Part shown: piece after piece, positions 20,557 through 31,719 of the stretch
How positions within the stretch are numbered: the first letter of the stretch is position 1
Layout of the letters: each line of letters starts with the position of its first letter
NCBI RefSeq assembly: GCF_000699445.3
Contig: NC_067196.1
Span: 85,426,364 to 85,490,363 of the forward strand
DNA from: Schistosoma haematobium
Taxonomy: Eukaryota; Platyhelminthes; Trematoda; Strigeidida; Schistosomatidae
Length of the DNA: 64,000 bases
Direction of reading: 5' to 3'
The notes under the pieces: model-generated
Seen by the model: only the letters and a program-made list of their open reading frames with translations
Databases searched by the model: none
Told to the model about the DNA's origin: nothing
Translations under genes and position numbers: made by a program

Positions 20557-22047
20557 TGTTTAAATAAATAAAAGAAATTTCAAAATGATCAATTGCTTAG
20601 GATTAAACAGCAATCTATTTTATGAATAACTAGATGAATAGAAACAATTTTTTCCTCCAAAAAAAACATGTTAACTTCGACTACACAATCATTAGGAAGA
20701 AGTATCATTGTTTAAGGCTTATCTGTAGTGGTTTATTGTGATGTCATATGGAATGAAATCTAGTGTTGTAAAATCTCGCGACTAGAGTGATACCTATATA
20801 CACCATAGAGTCGAAATCTAATGATACTAATTTTGAAATTTAAACAATTCGCCATATGGTAAGATTATTGTCGATTCTGTATCACCCTTGGCAACATTGT
20901 GCTTTATCATCCTCATACTAACCCTAATTTCAGTAAGAGTCATGTATTTATGAGTAAATAACTCTCAGATAGGTTGCCAAAGTATTAACAGGAAGATTCT
21001 AAAATAAAACAGAAACAATCAATTGGATGGACGCTGTAGATGATTTTTATATGTGGCTATGTGATACTTTTATTAAGGAATGCTCTGTGCGGCTGATCGA
21101 ACCTGTTCCACAAAAAATCCTAAATCGATAACTGCATACTGACAGTCAAGAGATATCCTTAACATACCCATAAGTTTTGTTTGAACTGAGAAACATTTAA
21201 ATCATAGAAGAATAAAAAATCTATAACCGTTTTAAATTCCTTATGGTTTCCGACTATACACTACCCTTTAGTGTAGCTGTTTCTATGAACCATGAAACTG
21301 GCATTACTGTTCCAGACACCAATGTCATTAATAGCATATAAAAGAGGTACCGATGATTCAGTTTTGTACTGATACCATACAGAAAGAGAGTAAAACCTTC
21401 CAAACTAAAATTTCCAGTCCAATGAATATTATTTTGTTATATCTAACTGAATGCTTGAATCCGTTTTCTAAGCTTCCATAATAACATCAGACTAATTCTA
21501 CACGACAACTTGGACACGAAAGAAAAGGCGCGTAATATGGAAAAAAGCTTTACTCTAAGGTTCGTTTATGAACAGAAAATTGAGAGTATTCATAGCATTT
21601 CAAATGGTCTTAAGTTTCTGGAACCCTACTAAATATAGTGGCTGGATAGATCATTATCCAACCAGAAATGTGATAAGTGGTTCTTCACCTTCTAGGTGTT
21701 TCTGAGACATTTTCATTCAATGTTGATTGGATAAAGTGTTCCCTAGCGTCTTCGGAACCCCTCTGGGCTTTCCTGGGGTATATTCTAGATCTCAACAACA
21801 GTTTCCTAAAAAAATCATAATAAGCTCTAAATACATTACATACCAACTAATTTTATACAATAGCCTGAGTAACTTTTGTATGAAGAAACTTCACCATATT
21901 TTACAAATCGAATTAATAGTGAATTTAAAATAAACCTCGCATTACATATACTACTAAAAACATCTTCAAAATAATCCATGTTTAGTGTATAATAATAAAT
22001 AAAAGTCAGTAATTTGTAATCGGATAGAATAAGAATCATCGGTTGTT
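20557..22047. other. No gene recognised; unclassified sequence
   Basis: AT-rich noncoding DNA. A slightly more GC-rich patch at about 21480-21800 (CTTCGGAACCCCTCTGGGC) may be an unclassified repeat, but no second copy was found in the window. The 68-codon frame at 21727-21933 has no motif. Confidence 0.45.
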
Positions 22048-22250
22048 TAAATTAAGACAATAACACCGTCGAATGCTGGCTCAGTAGTCTAGAGATCAAG
22101 CGTTCTCACGCTAGACTGAAGACCTTGGATTCGAATCTCACGTCCGAGATTATGGATGCTCACAGTTGAGGAGTTCCGTGTCATCCTGTGCTTCCAGGTT
22201 TTCAATGGTAGTCTAATGTTGATCCATTCATGATCTCATTTAGAATAAAG
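22048..22250 (+). mobile_element. HHR-B copy, ribozyme deleted
   Basis: Plus-strand copy: TGCTGGCTCAGTAGTCTAG (A-box region), GATTCGAATCTC (B box), then AGTTGAGGAGTTCC joined directly to the 3' part GTGCTTCCAGG. Helix II and CGAAAC are lost. Confidence 0.75.
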
Positions 22251-22284
22251 ATCATAAAAGAGTAAAATAAATTTACTTCGTAAA

Positions 22285-22405
22285 TAATACCCGTAGCTCG
22301 AGAAGGCAGTGAGTAAGATTTTCCTGACAGTGACTGTATACACCAGGCCATGTGAGAGTATTTCAAGAGGATGAACTGACCCTCCCTACTTTCAGCCATA
22401 CCAGG
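22285..22405 (-). repeat. R-E fragment, copy 5 (reverse)
   Basis: The reverse complement of this stretch matches the 5' part of R-E (GCCCTGGTATGGCTG, CTCACATGGCC, CACTGCCTTCTCGAG). It is the only R-E copy on the minus strand and is truncated to about 120 bp. Confidence 0.6.
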
Positions 22406-22909
22406 GCATCATCAACAAATTTAGATAAATAACAAAATTTATTTTAAATAAAAAATATAATTAAAATCATTCATATTATCTTGTATATACAAGTGTCTAC
22501 AATCCATCATAAAACAATGTCTACAATATACTAATGTATATTTGACAGAACATATATGCGTCAACATAATGAATGATCAGTATGTATATTAGTCATAGAA
22601 ATATCATGATATGTACACATATAAATATCATTTCAGATTTACTGTTCTTGATATAACTACATGAATATAAATTTGTATTTACTATGTTCATTAGTCATTA
22701 TTATTCATACATTCATGTCTACATAAACAAATGAAGAATAGAATATAATGTACATTTTTTTCCATTATTTCATGGATAAATGATTTCATTGAAAAGAAAA
22801 TCCGTGACGCGTAGAGACAGGTATCTACCTCAGTACAATGGAAGATGGTCGTGCAATTTCGTGGATTGGTTGAGGTTAGACATTAAGGCCGTTGGATGCC
22901 GATTCAGTA

Positions 22910-23487
22910 TGTAGTGTGGGTTACTTATATCCACACAAGTAGTATATGACGGTTGTCAGGCATAGAATATATTTCAATAGAAGATAGATTAGGAAAGAAC
23001 GGGAGCGGAACAAAATTGGTATGAAAATGCATAAACAATGAAATCTGAGACAATGGATTGATATTTGCAACAGGAACAGTCAAGTTTGATATGATGGATT
23101 GACATTTTGCGAATTAACAATTTACTATATGGTTCTCAGATTTTATTGAGATGCTCTGTAATGTCGTGTCTAATACATTCGACTGTCCTCACTTTGGTGG
23201 AGTTTTGTTCTCTGAGCTGGATGGTTTGGTCGTGGAGCTTTCATCGTTCTTCTACACGACATCATTGGCACAAACTTCAGATAGAAGTAAAGTGTTTGAA
23301 TTTCTCCATATGTGTCTCAAAGCTTGTTCTGTGCTGAAGTTTGTGCTGATGATGTCGTTTAGAAGAACGATGAAAGCTCCACGACCAAACCATCCAGCTC
23401 AGAGAACAAAACTCCATCGAAATTATCCACCTGAGCTACAAATCTTCTCCACCATCTCATTGTCCTCACTGGTGTTTTGTTCACTAC
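22910..23487 (+). mobile_element. MITE-C copy carrying FB-D
   Basis: MITE-C begins TGTAGTGTGGGTTAC and runs to TGTCCTCACT at 23184-23193. It is interrupted by FB-D (23194-23460) and resumes with TGTCCTCACT at 23461-23470 and ends TTTTGTTCACTAC near 23487. Without the insert it is about 300 bp, as in the copies at 33556 and 51488. Confidence 0.75.
23194..23460 (+). mobile_element. FB-D foldback repeat with 10-bp target duplication
   Basis: A 267-bp insertion flanked by exact TGTCCTCACT repeats. Its left part (GGTGGAGTTTTGTTCTCTGA, GGTTTGGTCGTGGAGC) is the reverse complement of its right part (GCTCCACGACCAAACC, TCAGAGAACAAAACTCC), giving arms of over 80 bp around a spacer of about 60 bp. Plus-strand frames at 23107-23337 and 23151-23525 come from this palindrome. 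Confidence 0.8.
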
Positions 23488-24239
23488 AAATGGTTTGGAG
23501 GTTAAGCGTTCGCGTGCGAGACTGAAGACCCTGGGTTCGAATTCGGCGATGGGGATTGTGGATACCCACTGCTGAGGAGTCTCACAACAGGAAAAAACGG
23601 CCGTTCAATGCTCCCGAGTTTTCAATGGTGGTCTAACATCAATCAGCTCATGATCTCAATCGGAAACTCAATGTTTTTTTCACGAACTGACATCAGTTAT
23701 AGTCCCGAAACGTTATTTAGTCAAATGCTCCAAATCCAAGACCTTTTGTCTTAAATCTGATTTGTTCGTCCATAAATTATAGTCTCGCCGAAAAGTTTTA
23801 TTATAAGCTTCGGATAGCTAATATCTCTACAGACATTAGTAAGCTTTAATTAATTAAGTTACATGTCTTTCTGTTATAATTTGATAGAAATTCGAGAAGA
23901 AAACATTTAGTGCATGGATATCCAAATGTATGTTTATAGACTTTTCTTTATTCCTAGCCTTTCATTGTATTCATGAATTGAATGGAGTTCTTCTACATGA
24001 CATGAACAATTTCATTTAAAGTATTTAAATAATTTTTTTTAAAATTGAAGTTAATATCAAGAAACTGAATCAAAAGTTAAGGTTAAACAGTTTATGGAAT
24101 ACGAGAATCGATAAAGAAATATAATGAGTACCTTATTGATTTGATATTTTGTGGCCCATGTAATTGACTCCGGTTTGATCCTACGAAGATACTATGAACA
24201 TAAACGTCCCATTGAATCCCTTATATTACCTAGGCTAAC

Positions 24240-24540
24240 GCTATTTGTGTGACAGAGACAATCATTTAGAATGGAAAAAACGGGAAAGCGAAGCGAAGGA
24301 AATTGAACCAACTCGATTTAATCAAGTGTAACTCAATATTTATAGCCAGGCAAAAACAATTTATAAATACGTGATGAATAGGGTAAGCAATTAGAACACA
24401 TACGACCATATAAAAACGGTCAAGGTTAATAAGCGAATAATTATCATTGTCAAAATGTGTCTTGAGACAAATGAATGAATTGGTTTGTCCAGGAGCTAGA
24501 ATAACTTATGTCGGCTTAACTTAGTATTAGACACTATAGT
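24240..24540 (-). mobile_element. LTR-H-like fragment
   Basis: Reverse complement begins TGTCTAATACTAAGTTAAGC and shares GAATTGGTTTGTCCAGG, ATTATCGCTTATTAACC-type and CGCTTCGCTTTCCCG-type blocks with 40785-41268 and 7385-7848. 5' end clear, 3' end degraded. Confidence 0.4.
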
Positions 24541-24897
24541 TATACCAAAAATCCGAAACAAGTTTAACATCAAATGCAACGGTTTTTGGATGCTCTGAAT
24601 ATTTCTCGTATCAGTTAACAGTACTTCTTATTGTGATTATGATTACAGCAAGTATCATGAATACCTTAGACTTACTCTTTTAGTTTACAACAGCCAATAA
24701 CATCACAATTCGAAACTAGTTTGTTTACTCAATGGGAAAATATTTTGGCAAAACTAAAGTAACGAAGTTATAAATAATAATAAATGTATACGCAAAATTA
24801 TTCATAATAATCCTTTTTAAATAAACTAGTTTGAGATATCGCTATTTTAAATGTCAATGATCATTATACAACAATTTTCTGAACATTTCTTTCGTTA

Positions 24898-25118
24898 CCA
24901 TCAGAGGGGGTTTTGTGGATATTGTAGTAATTTCAATAGTTGATATCATGAGTTAATTGAAGCTAGACCACCATGAAAAACCTGGAAGCACTGGACGGTC
25001 GTTACGTCCTATTGTGGGACTCCTCAGCAGTGCGCATCCGCCATCCTACTCGCGAGATTCGAACCCAGGAACTACCAGGCATCCGGTGTTATTAATGTCT
25101 AACTTCAACTAATCTTTG
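24898..25118 (-). mobile_element. HHR-B copy
   Basis: Minus-strand copy from the terminal segment (GGGGTTTTGTGGATATTG) to the start of the tRNA-like part (ACTAATC near 25118). The ribozyme around 24982-25030 keeps CTGAGGAG, helix II and helix I, but GAAA has become GTAA, so it should be inactive. The A/B-box section is mostly deleted. Confidence 0.8.
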
Positions 25119-25404
25119 GTTAGACTATTGATTGTAAGGCGATAAGAAAAGTAAATTTTTACTATATGGTAATGCTAGTCAACAAACTTAGTGAAGGCAT
25201 TTATTGTTTTGGTCATTAATGTTGATAAACTTTACTGAAGCATCTTAATGCAAGTCTTATGTTCATAGACAGTTTTCTTGGATCGATTTTATTTCGAAGT
25301 AGGCATGTGTTATTTGTAGTAACCTAACTGAATACAGTATCACTGTAAACATTGTTTAGTACTTGAGTGGTTCATATATTAGTAAATAATAGAAATTTAC
25401 ACAT

Positions 25405-25735
25405 TGTACTATCAGTTGCGATGTCCAGCCCACATATCTTATTCTAGCTTCCGGACAAGCCAATTCATTCATTCTTCTTGAGTCACATTTTGACCATTTT
25501 AATTATCCGCTTATCAACTTTGACTGTTTTTATGTAGTGTATATGTGTGCATTCCCTATATTACTCATCCCATGTTTGTAACTAATTTTTGTACTGACTG
25601 TAAATATTGCGTTATCCACTAACGTGATTTAAGACAATGGTTATATACGAGGGTAGCTGGGACGTATGTTACTATAGCAATAAGTAAATAATCTAATCGG
25701 AGTCAGATCTTCGGTCCACTAAAATATGATATCGG
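25405..25735 (+). mobile_element. LTR-H-like fragment
   Basis: Shares CTTATTCTAGCTTCCGGACA, ATTCTTCTTGAGTCAC and the end GGAGTCAGATCTTCGGTCC with the copy at 7385. Shorter because of an internal deletion. Confidence 0.4.
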
Positions 25736-26255
25736 TAGTTATTTTGAAATTGGATTCCTCATCGTAATTCATTCAGTACCTTAGAGAAGGTATAAACACA
25801 AAAATTACAAGTTTCACGGTAAGCGCTGTACATTCTGATGACTGAATCCAAGTTCAACGAGCCATGGTTTCAATATTAATTATTACGTAATAAGACTTGG
25901 AAATAATTCTAATTTATCGGTGTTAATTATCTGGGTTTCAGTGTGATTTACCTAGATCAATTGTAATTTCCTAAGATTAATTATTGGTAAGCAAACGGTT
26001 ACTGTGCAATTAAGTTATTCTCAAAAATTCATGAAATTTCGAAGTTAGATTTGGTTTTAACATTCTTAAATAGTTTCAAACGAGAATAATACACATAACT
26101 TACGTTTCTTAGTTATCATAATGAATTACTGAATTTCCGCATACAAACTGTTCACATCCTTTCAAACAAACTGAACTATACATTATTATACAATGAATAA
26201 ATTGACTAACATTAAACAGAACAATAAAAATGTTCAGAATAAACCAATTATTTTT
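25736..26255. other. No gene recognised
   Basis: AT-rich DNA without recognisable features. Confidence 0.5.
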
Positions 26256-26632
26256 AATAATTTTAACAGTTGTATTCACTAGTCAATCTAAGCTATACCA
26301 TCTATCGGAAACCTGGAAGCACTGGATGGTTGTCTCGTCCTAGTGTAGGACTCGTCGGTAGTAAGTATGCACGATCTTGAACACGGGATCCGGACTCAGG
26401 ACCTTCGGTCTCGCTCTCATTAAGCCAGCATCCAACGGTGTTAATATCTAACTTCAATCGATTCATGATCTTGCTGTCTCTTCCAGACAGGCTTCTCACT
26501 GGAACTTCACCGAATACATCTTGAATTCAGTCACCGGTGATCACATGGTGATTATTAATAAACAGAATAGGGGTTTATTGAGATTGTACTAAATTTTAAT
26601 AGTTCAATTCATGAGTCTGTCTAAGCTAATAA
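26256..26632 (-). mobile_element. HHR-B copy plus a second terminal fragment
   Basis: A degraded minus-strand HHR-B at 26256-26505 (ribozyme around 26315-26360 broken; B-box side CGGACTCAGGACC). A separate terminal segment (GGGGTTTATTGAGATTGTAC to CATGAGTCTGTCTAAGC) follows at 26569-26632. Confidence 0.65.
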
Positions 26633-26797
26633 CAACTTAAATATTAATTTATAATTTAACAAATAAAGAATGATTACAATCCAAATATTTAAAACCCATT
26701 TCAACATTCATTTATTCATGCCTCAGTTTAAATTGTTTATTATTATTATTGTCACCAGTTTGAATATACAGTGGATAGAAATTTAAAAGTGGACAAT

Positions 26798-26800
<3 letters not shown>

Positions 26801-26851
<51 letters not shown>

Positions 26852-26852
26852 G
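26801..26852. repeat. (TA)n and (GA)n compound microsatellite
   Basis: A TA tract of about 32 bp runs directly into a GA tract of about 18 bp. Confidence 0.9.
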
Positions 26853-27059
26853 GAGAGTGTTGTAATGATTTCCTTTACCAAAGAAAATTGTAGTTTTCAA
26901 ATTTTGTCCCTTTTTGTTGTTGCTAGTTGGTTATTTTAGGAATGAAAAGACTGAATTAATAAAAAATATTGACAGATTTATAAAATCTAAATCTAGATTT
27001 TAGAATAGTGAACGAGTAATTGAATATATATATATACTAATTTGTTTATTGTGTTAAGA

Positions 27060-27135
27060 ATGCAAATGGGAGGCTTATGCTCTTTCACAATGCGGAGGGG
27101 GTAGTAACAGACGTAAACTATGCGCAATAAGTAAT
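27060..27135 (+). mobile_element. RTE-type LINE extreme 3' end
   Basis: Only the last 70 bp of the RTE family survive: GGAGGCTTATGCTC, GTAGTAACAGACGTAAAC and a degraded AATAAGTAATGAA tail. Confidence 0.55.
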
Positions 27136-27487
27136 GAATAAACACTAAAAGGGTAGATAAGTCAAACGAGATGAAATGGGCAGTTAACTAAAACAATACT
27201 TACAGATTATAAATGAATACACATTCAAAATTTAAGGGTAATGATAGATAGAACCTATGAAATTTACAAAACGTTATATTCCAATTCTATTGAATTATTA
27301 GTGTCTTATTGTTTTGTTCTGTTTTGTTTTTCTGGTCACATTGTTTAACTCAATTTGTAGTGGTTTTCAGTATTTATCACATTTGGAGGAAACTGGATTT
27401 CATATATCGATTTAAAATATAAAGAAAAATTAATTATTCTAGATTGCAATAGTTAAAATCATGAGTCAGTTGAAGCTAAACCACCAT

Positions 27488-27590
27488 GGTTGTGCTGAGA
27501 ATTCTATATTGTACCAAAAAGATAATATTGAATAAAGCCATTAATAATAATAATAATAAATAATAAATTAATAATAATAATAATAATAAT
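27488..27590 (+). mobile_element. Short retroelement 3' end with (AAT)n tail
   Basis: TTGTGCTGAGAATTCTATAT followed by GTACCAAAAAGATAAT, an AATAAA signal and an (AAT)n tract. The same 60-bp block recurs at 39823-39885, also next to HHR-B. The host ATGG is repeated at the two junctions. Probably the 3' end of an unidentified retroelement. Confidence 0.5.
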
Positions 27591-27662
27591 GGTAAATCTG
27601 GAACCACTGGATGACCGCTTCGTTCTAGTATGGGACTCCTTAGCAGTGCTCATCCACGACCG

Positions 27663-28545
27663 CTACACTTATCTTGGAAGTCTCATCAGCCCTTGTGGTC
27701 TGGTGTGTGACAAAAACTCAGCACGGATACAGAAGGCTCGACTAACTTTTGCCAACTTGCGTCATTTGTGGTGTAGGCAAGATATCCGTCTATCAACCAA
27801 AGGACGTGTTTACTGTGCAGCAGTTCATTCCGTCCTACTTTATGACAGTGAAACATGGTCGGTAAGAGTAGAGGATATTCGTACGTTACTAGTATTTGAT
27901 CATAGGTGTCTTCCAAACATTGCTACTATATCCTGGGACCACCGAGTAAGTGACTCATTTGTTAGGAAATGGTTAGTAGGTAGAGATGTCAAATCAATTG
28001 ATGAAGTATTAGAACTTCATCAGTTGAGATGGCTGGGACACGTGTTACGTATGCCCAACGACCGACTGCCTCGACGTGCTATGTTCAGTGGTATAGGAGT
28101 AGGTTGGAAGAAAGCTACGGGTGGCCAGACCGAAACATGGCACAAGTCCATGAAGTCACTGACAAGTGGACTGAGTCATGTTAGTAGGTGTAGACTACCT
28201 GGTTGAGGATCGCGAGATGATAGCAACCGATGGTTAGAGACTTTGAATGACATGGCTCAAAATCGTTTGCGATGGCGCAGGTGCATCCACTCTCTGTGTT
28301 CTCCCAAATTCTAATCTTCTGAATTCTCCTCGTCTCTTTTTTTTCTCCTTCCGAATTTATTTCACTGGATTATACTCTTTAAATAACATTTCCAAACCCT
28401 AATGTTTCCGAATACTGCTTATACTCTTACTACCTATACCACTACGGAATTTGAATGGACAACTGCATCTCTGTGCTAATGTGGTGTGGCAACACGAACT
28501 GATGTACGTACGTACGAAGTTTTACGTTGTTACTGACTGACTGAC
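27663..28545 (+). mobile_element. (ACTG)n-tailed LINE 3' fragment with 16-bp target duplication
   Basis: A 5'-truncated non-LTR retrotransposon. Its frame (27589-28206) enters at [16 protein letters not shown] and continues through [54 protein letters not shown] and GLSHVSRCRLPG, the conserved distal region after the reverse-transcriptase domain. After a stop the similarity continues (DMAQNRLRWRRCIHSL) to a 3' UTR and a (ACTG)n end. TGCTCATCCACGACCG (27647-27662) and TGCTCATCCACGATCG (28546-28561) differ by one base. The target is HHR-B sequence beside the ribozyme. Clade (CR1/RTE-related, schistosome SR/Perere type) not assigned. Confidence 0.85.
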
Positions 28546-28659
28546 TGCTCATCCACGATCGTGCTCACCGCGGAATTCGAACCCAGGACCTATCAGTCTT
28601 GCTACTGTAAAAGTTTGAAAATAATCTCTAGATGTGTTTTTAAAAAAAATCAGAGTTGG

Positions 28660-28795
28660 ATAGTTGCAAACATTAGTAGCTAGTGTGTGCATTTCATACT
28701 AGTTAGGATTTATCAGCTGAATATGCCTACATTCTAATATTGATGTTCACATTTAAACTCGTTTAAAGAGCTTAACAGTGAAAAGTATCGGATTT
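28660..28795 (-). mobile_element. HHR-A remnant
   Basis: Degraded minus-strand HHR-A: TTTATCAGCTGAATATGCC, TATTGATGTTCAC. Ribozyme core lost. Confidence 0.5.
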
Positions 28796-29317
28796 AAATG
28801 ATAGCTCTCCAACGGCCCCACTATTAATTGATATTACATATTTAAAATGGACATATGCCAATAAAGACTAAATGATTGTAGATTATAATTTCAGCAACTA
28901 GTTAGTATAAAGTACGACAAACATTTCTGTTAACGGTTTAGATAAACAATTTTCGATCAAACAAACGTTGCAGACTGCAGAATTGTACACCTATGATCCT
29001 CGTGGGAATAAAGTCCAGAAGCTTATGACTGAAGACTGATAAGAAAAGACTATCTGTTGCCTTCTAGTTTTTTATGGTTGACTAGGCACAAACAATCTCT
29101 CATGTAAACAGCTGAATAGCTTCTACTAACCTTCTATACTTATATTAAACGGAGATAAAAACAACTAGTTTAAAGTACATCAAAATAACTTCATGTGAAT
29201 AAGCGGATCATTAAATGTGAAGAATTGTGACATCGTCGTTGTGTTTGGCGTGCGAACTTCAGGATCTAGTCCTGTTCTTAATAACGGGTAAGTATTACTG
29301 TACAATATTGCACATAT

Positions 29318-29515
29318 ATATAACACCGTTTGATACTGGCTCATTGGTCCAGAGTTTAAGCGCTCGCGCGCGAGACTGATAGGTCTTGGGTTCGAATCTC
29401 AAGAGGTGGGATCGTGAACGAACACTTCTGAAGAGTCCCATACTAGGAAGAAATGGCCGTTCAGTGTTTCCAGGTTTTCCAAAGTGATCCAACTTTAACT
29501 ATAAAATTCATTATT
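29318..29515 (+). mobile_element. HHR-B copy with near-intact ribozyme
   Basis: Plus-strand copy: ACTGGCTCATTGGTCCAG (A-box region), GGGTTCGAATCTC (B box), then a ribozyme at about 29424-29466: CTGAAGAG, TCCCATACTAGGA, AGAAAT, GGCC, GTT. The catalytic segments are present but the helix II closing pair and first helix III pair are mutated. Confidence 0.8.
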
Positions 29516-31057
29516 AACAATTTTCACCAAAATCTAATCTTACGTAAATATGAGAATTTATAATTATGTGTCTTATATCATTCTGTCAATATACGGTTTT
29601 AGATGTTCATTAGTATTAACATTATTATTATTATTATTGGTTTTGTTGTCATAGTGAGTGTATTTCTTCGTTCTCTTTTCTTTTACCAGCTAATACTTTT
29701 TAAACACGTAATGGATTTAGTAAACATATATGTGTGACATATTTTGAGGGAAACATTCTAGACTAATCTTTATGTCAATTAATTAATCATCTCTTTGGAT
29801 AATCGTTTAGTAAAAAAAAAAAACAAATATGAAGAAGTTGAAGGAAAAATTGTTTCTTTCTCAAGTAGTTATGTTCTAATTACTATAAACGTGATGTTTA
29901 AACTGAACAAATATGTTTAAATACTCTGGGTTTAAAGGTAAAAATTAATAGTTTATGGCTGGTGTAATATTTGGTTACAAGACTGACAGATAACAGTAAT
30001 TATTATAAATGAAGTGGAAGAATCCTTTTCTAACCAAATGAATGGGTACTTATTCATTTAGTTCATTCATTTTTGTTACTAAGTTTCTTTCAGTTATCTT
30101 AGATACTATAGTAACTATCCTATAACTAATTTCGATTTTGGTTCATTTTGGTTAAGCCCTTATATTAACTTATTTAATAGACAATGTTATTTGAATAGTA
30201 ACAATTCGCAAATACCTTTGTACTGTTATAATCACTAGATCATATGAGAGACTCTGACTAAAATGTTGATTGCTTAAATATCACTCGATGATTCGTTCTC
30301 CTTCCCATGTATATATGTACTCAAACCTATTATTAGCCTTTGACTTACGTAGCTGCGCCTTATGAGATTTGTCTATAAATTTATATATGTATTAGCTGGC
30401 TTACACATATTCACCAATTTGTTTCAAATTCGCTCGATGCGTTTAGAGCTTTGTGATCTGCGCTATCCTCTAATAAACCGTAGTTGCCACTTCTCTTTGC
30501 CTTCTCATTTAAAACATCATTGAGATTTATATTATAATGCTTATCGAGGTGATCGATTAACGAACCAAAGCCACTACAGAACTTGATAAGTCATGTTAAA
30601 GTACTATATACATTTTACATAAGTTATTTTTCTCCATAAAATAGTAATCACATTTTCATTATCATTTTAAGAATCGATTAAGTCCATCTTTATTTTATTT
30701 AGTTATTTTAGGTACCTTAGTAACTACATATTGTTATGTTTTACTTACAAGCTGTCTATCATCACATTTAGAACATCAAGCAAATATTTAATTACCATTG
30801 TCTAATTAGTTCGTCGGCGAAGTATACTTCTAGTAAACATCGTTGATGATATGATGAATTAAACCTAATCTAATGGTTTCAACTAACGTTTCTAATCTTA
30901 TTTAATATGTACATTTATTTGAAAATCCCAAAAGATAGAAATAAATTATTCAATCAATAACAAGATGCATTTTGTAAACTCCATATATACAATGTTTGTA
31001 TTAAAAAATACTAGTAACAAAGTTTTTCATGCTCAATATCAGTTACGTAATTTCTAT
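29516..31057. other. No gene recognised
   Basis: Noncoding, AT-rich. A patch at about 30300-30490 is less AT-rich, with a TATATATG run and AATAAA near its end; it could be an unclassified LTR-like remnant, but no other copy is present here to support that. Confidence 0.4.
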
Positions 31058-31614
31058 CCCGACCGTTGTTGCTACCTTGACGTGGTGGTCGGGCTTGCCT
31101 GTCGTGATGAAGCAACCGAGCTATAGCGGCTGGAACAACCGTTCCTCAAAGTCCTACGATGCCAGACAGGTCGGTTGAAGAGCGGTAAGTCTAAAATCAA
31201 CAAACCCAAGGTACGAAGGCGAAGTCGTACTGCTGACTGTACAGAGGTGTGACAGCAGTAAGGTGTTTCCTTCAGAAAACCAGCATGGCAGCGATGCTGC
31301 CTTCCCACAAGGAGGAGTGGGGTTAGAAAAGGTCGACCCTAAAAATGCACACCTCGCCTTATCCCACGGATATCCGTGTCCGGCGGTAAGGTCTCAACAA
31401 GTACGGAGCTAACACAAAACTTACCCATAAAAAGGTCGTGTGTGACCGATCTCAAGCAGTTGTCCCTTGGGCACTGCGGTCACTTTCTGGTGGTCACTAA
31501 GACCACCTCTAGTCCAATTTCCTTTTCAGGCATCTCCAGAAGAATCCTTCCACGGTGTGGGCAACCGGGAAGTGATAACCGCCCTCACACCTCTAACAGC
31601 ACTCAAGACCACTG
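31058..31614 (+). mobile_element. R-F element, 557 bp, with target duplication
   Basis: A GC-rich insertion starting CCCGACCGTTGTTGCTACC and ending CTCAAGACCACTG. ACGTAATTTCTAT (31045-31057) and ACGTAATATCTAT (31615-31627) match at 12 of 13 positions. A second copy with the same two ends is at 56614-57180, where the 3' end continues as ACTGACCGACTGACT. Frames at 31072-31308, 31376-31615 and 31467-31652 are not conserved between copies, so it is treated as noncoding. It may be a non-autonomous element using the machinery of the (ACTG)n-tailed LINE, or that LINE's 5' UTR joined to its tail. Confidence 0.7.
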
Positions 31615-31719
31615 ACGTAATATCTATTATCAGTTTAAAACTAACCATCTAAATATTTCTGACTTCTTGCTTTCTTTTGTACTAGTATTGTATATTTAAA
31701 TAATACGCTAACAAAAAAA

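Larger units (their letters stand above)
22795..23670 (+). mobile_element. HHR-B host of a two-level nested insertion
   Basis: HHR-B (TCGGGTAGAGACAGG-type upstream arm; CGTAGAGACAGGTATCTACC at 22808) is interrupted within the A-box region (GGATGCCGATTCAGTA) by MITE-C, which is itself interrupted by FB-D. HHR-B resumes near 23488 with GGTTTGGAGGTTAAGCG, B box GGTTCGAATTC and ribozyme CTGAGGAG, then CAGGAAAAAACGG. The GAAA core has become AAAA, so it is inactive. Confidence 0.8.
27440..28620 (-). mobile_element. HHR-B split by an (AAT)n-tailed segment and a LINE
   Basis: Minus-strand HHR-B in three pieces: 27440-27487 (ATGAGTCAGTTGAAGC), 27591-27662 (ribozyme side, CGCTTCGTTCTAGTATGGG) and 28546-28620 (B-box side, GGAATTCGAACCCAGGACC). 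Each break is explained by an inserted element. Confidence 0.75.
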
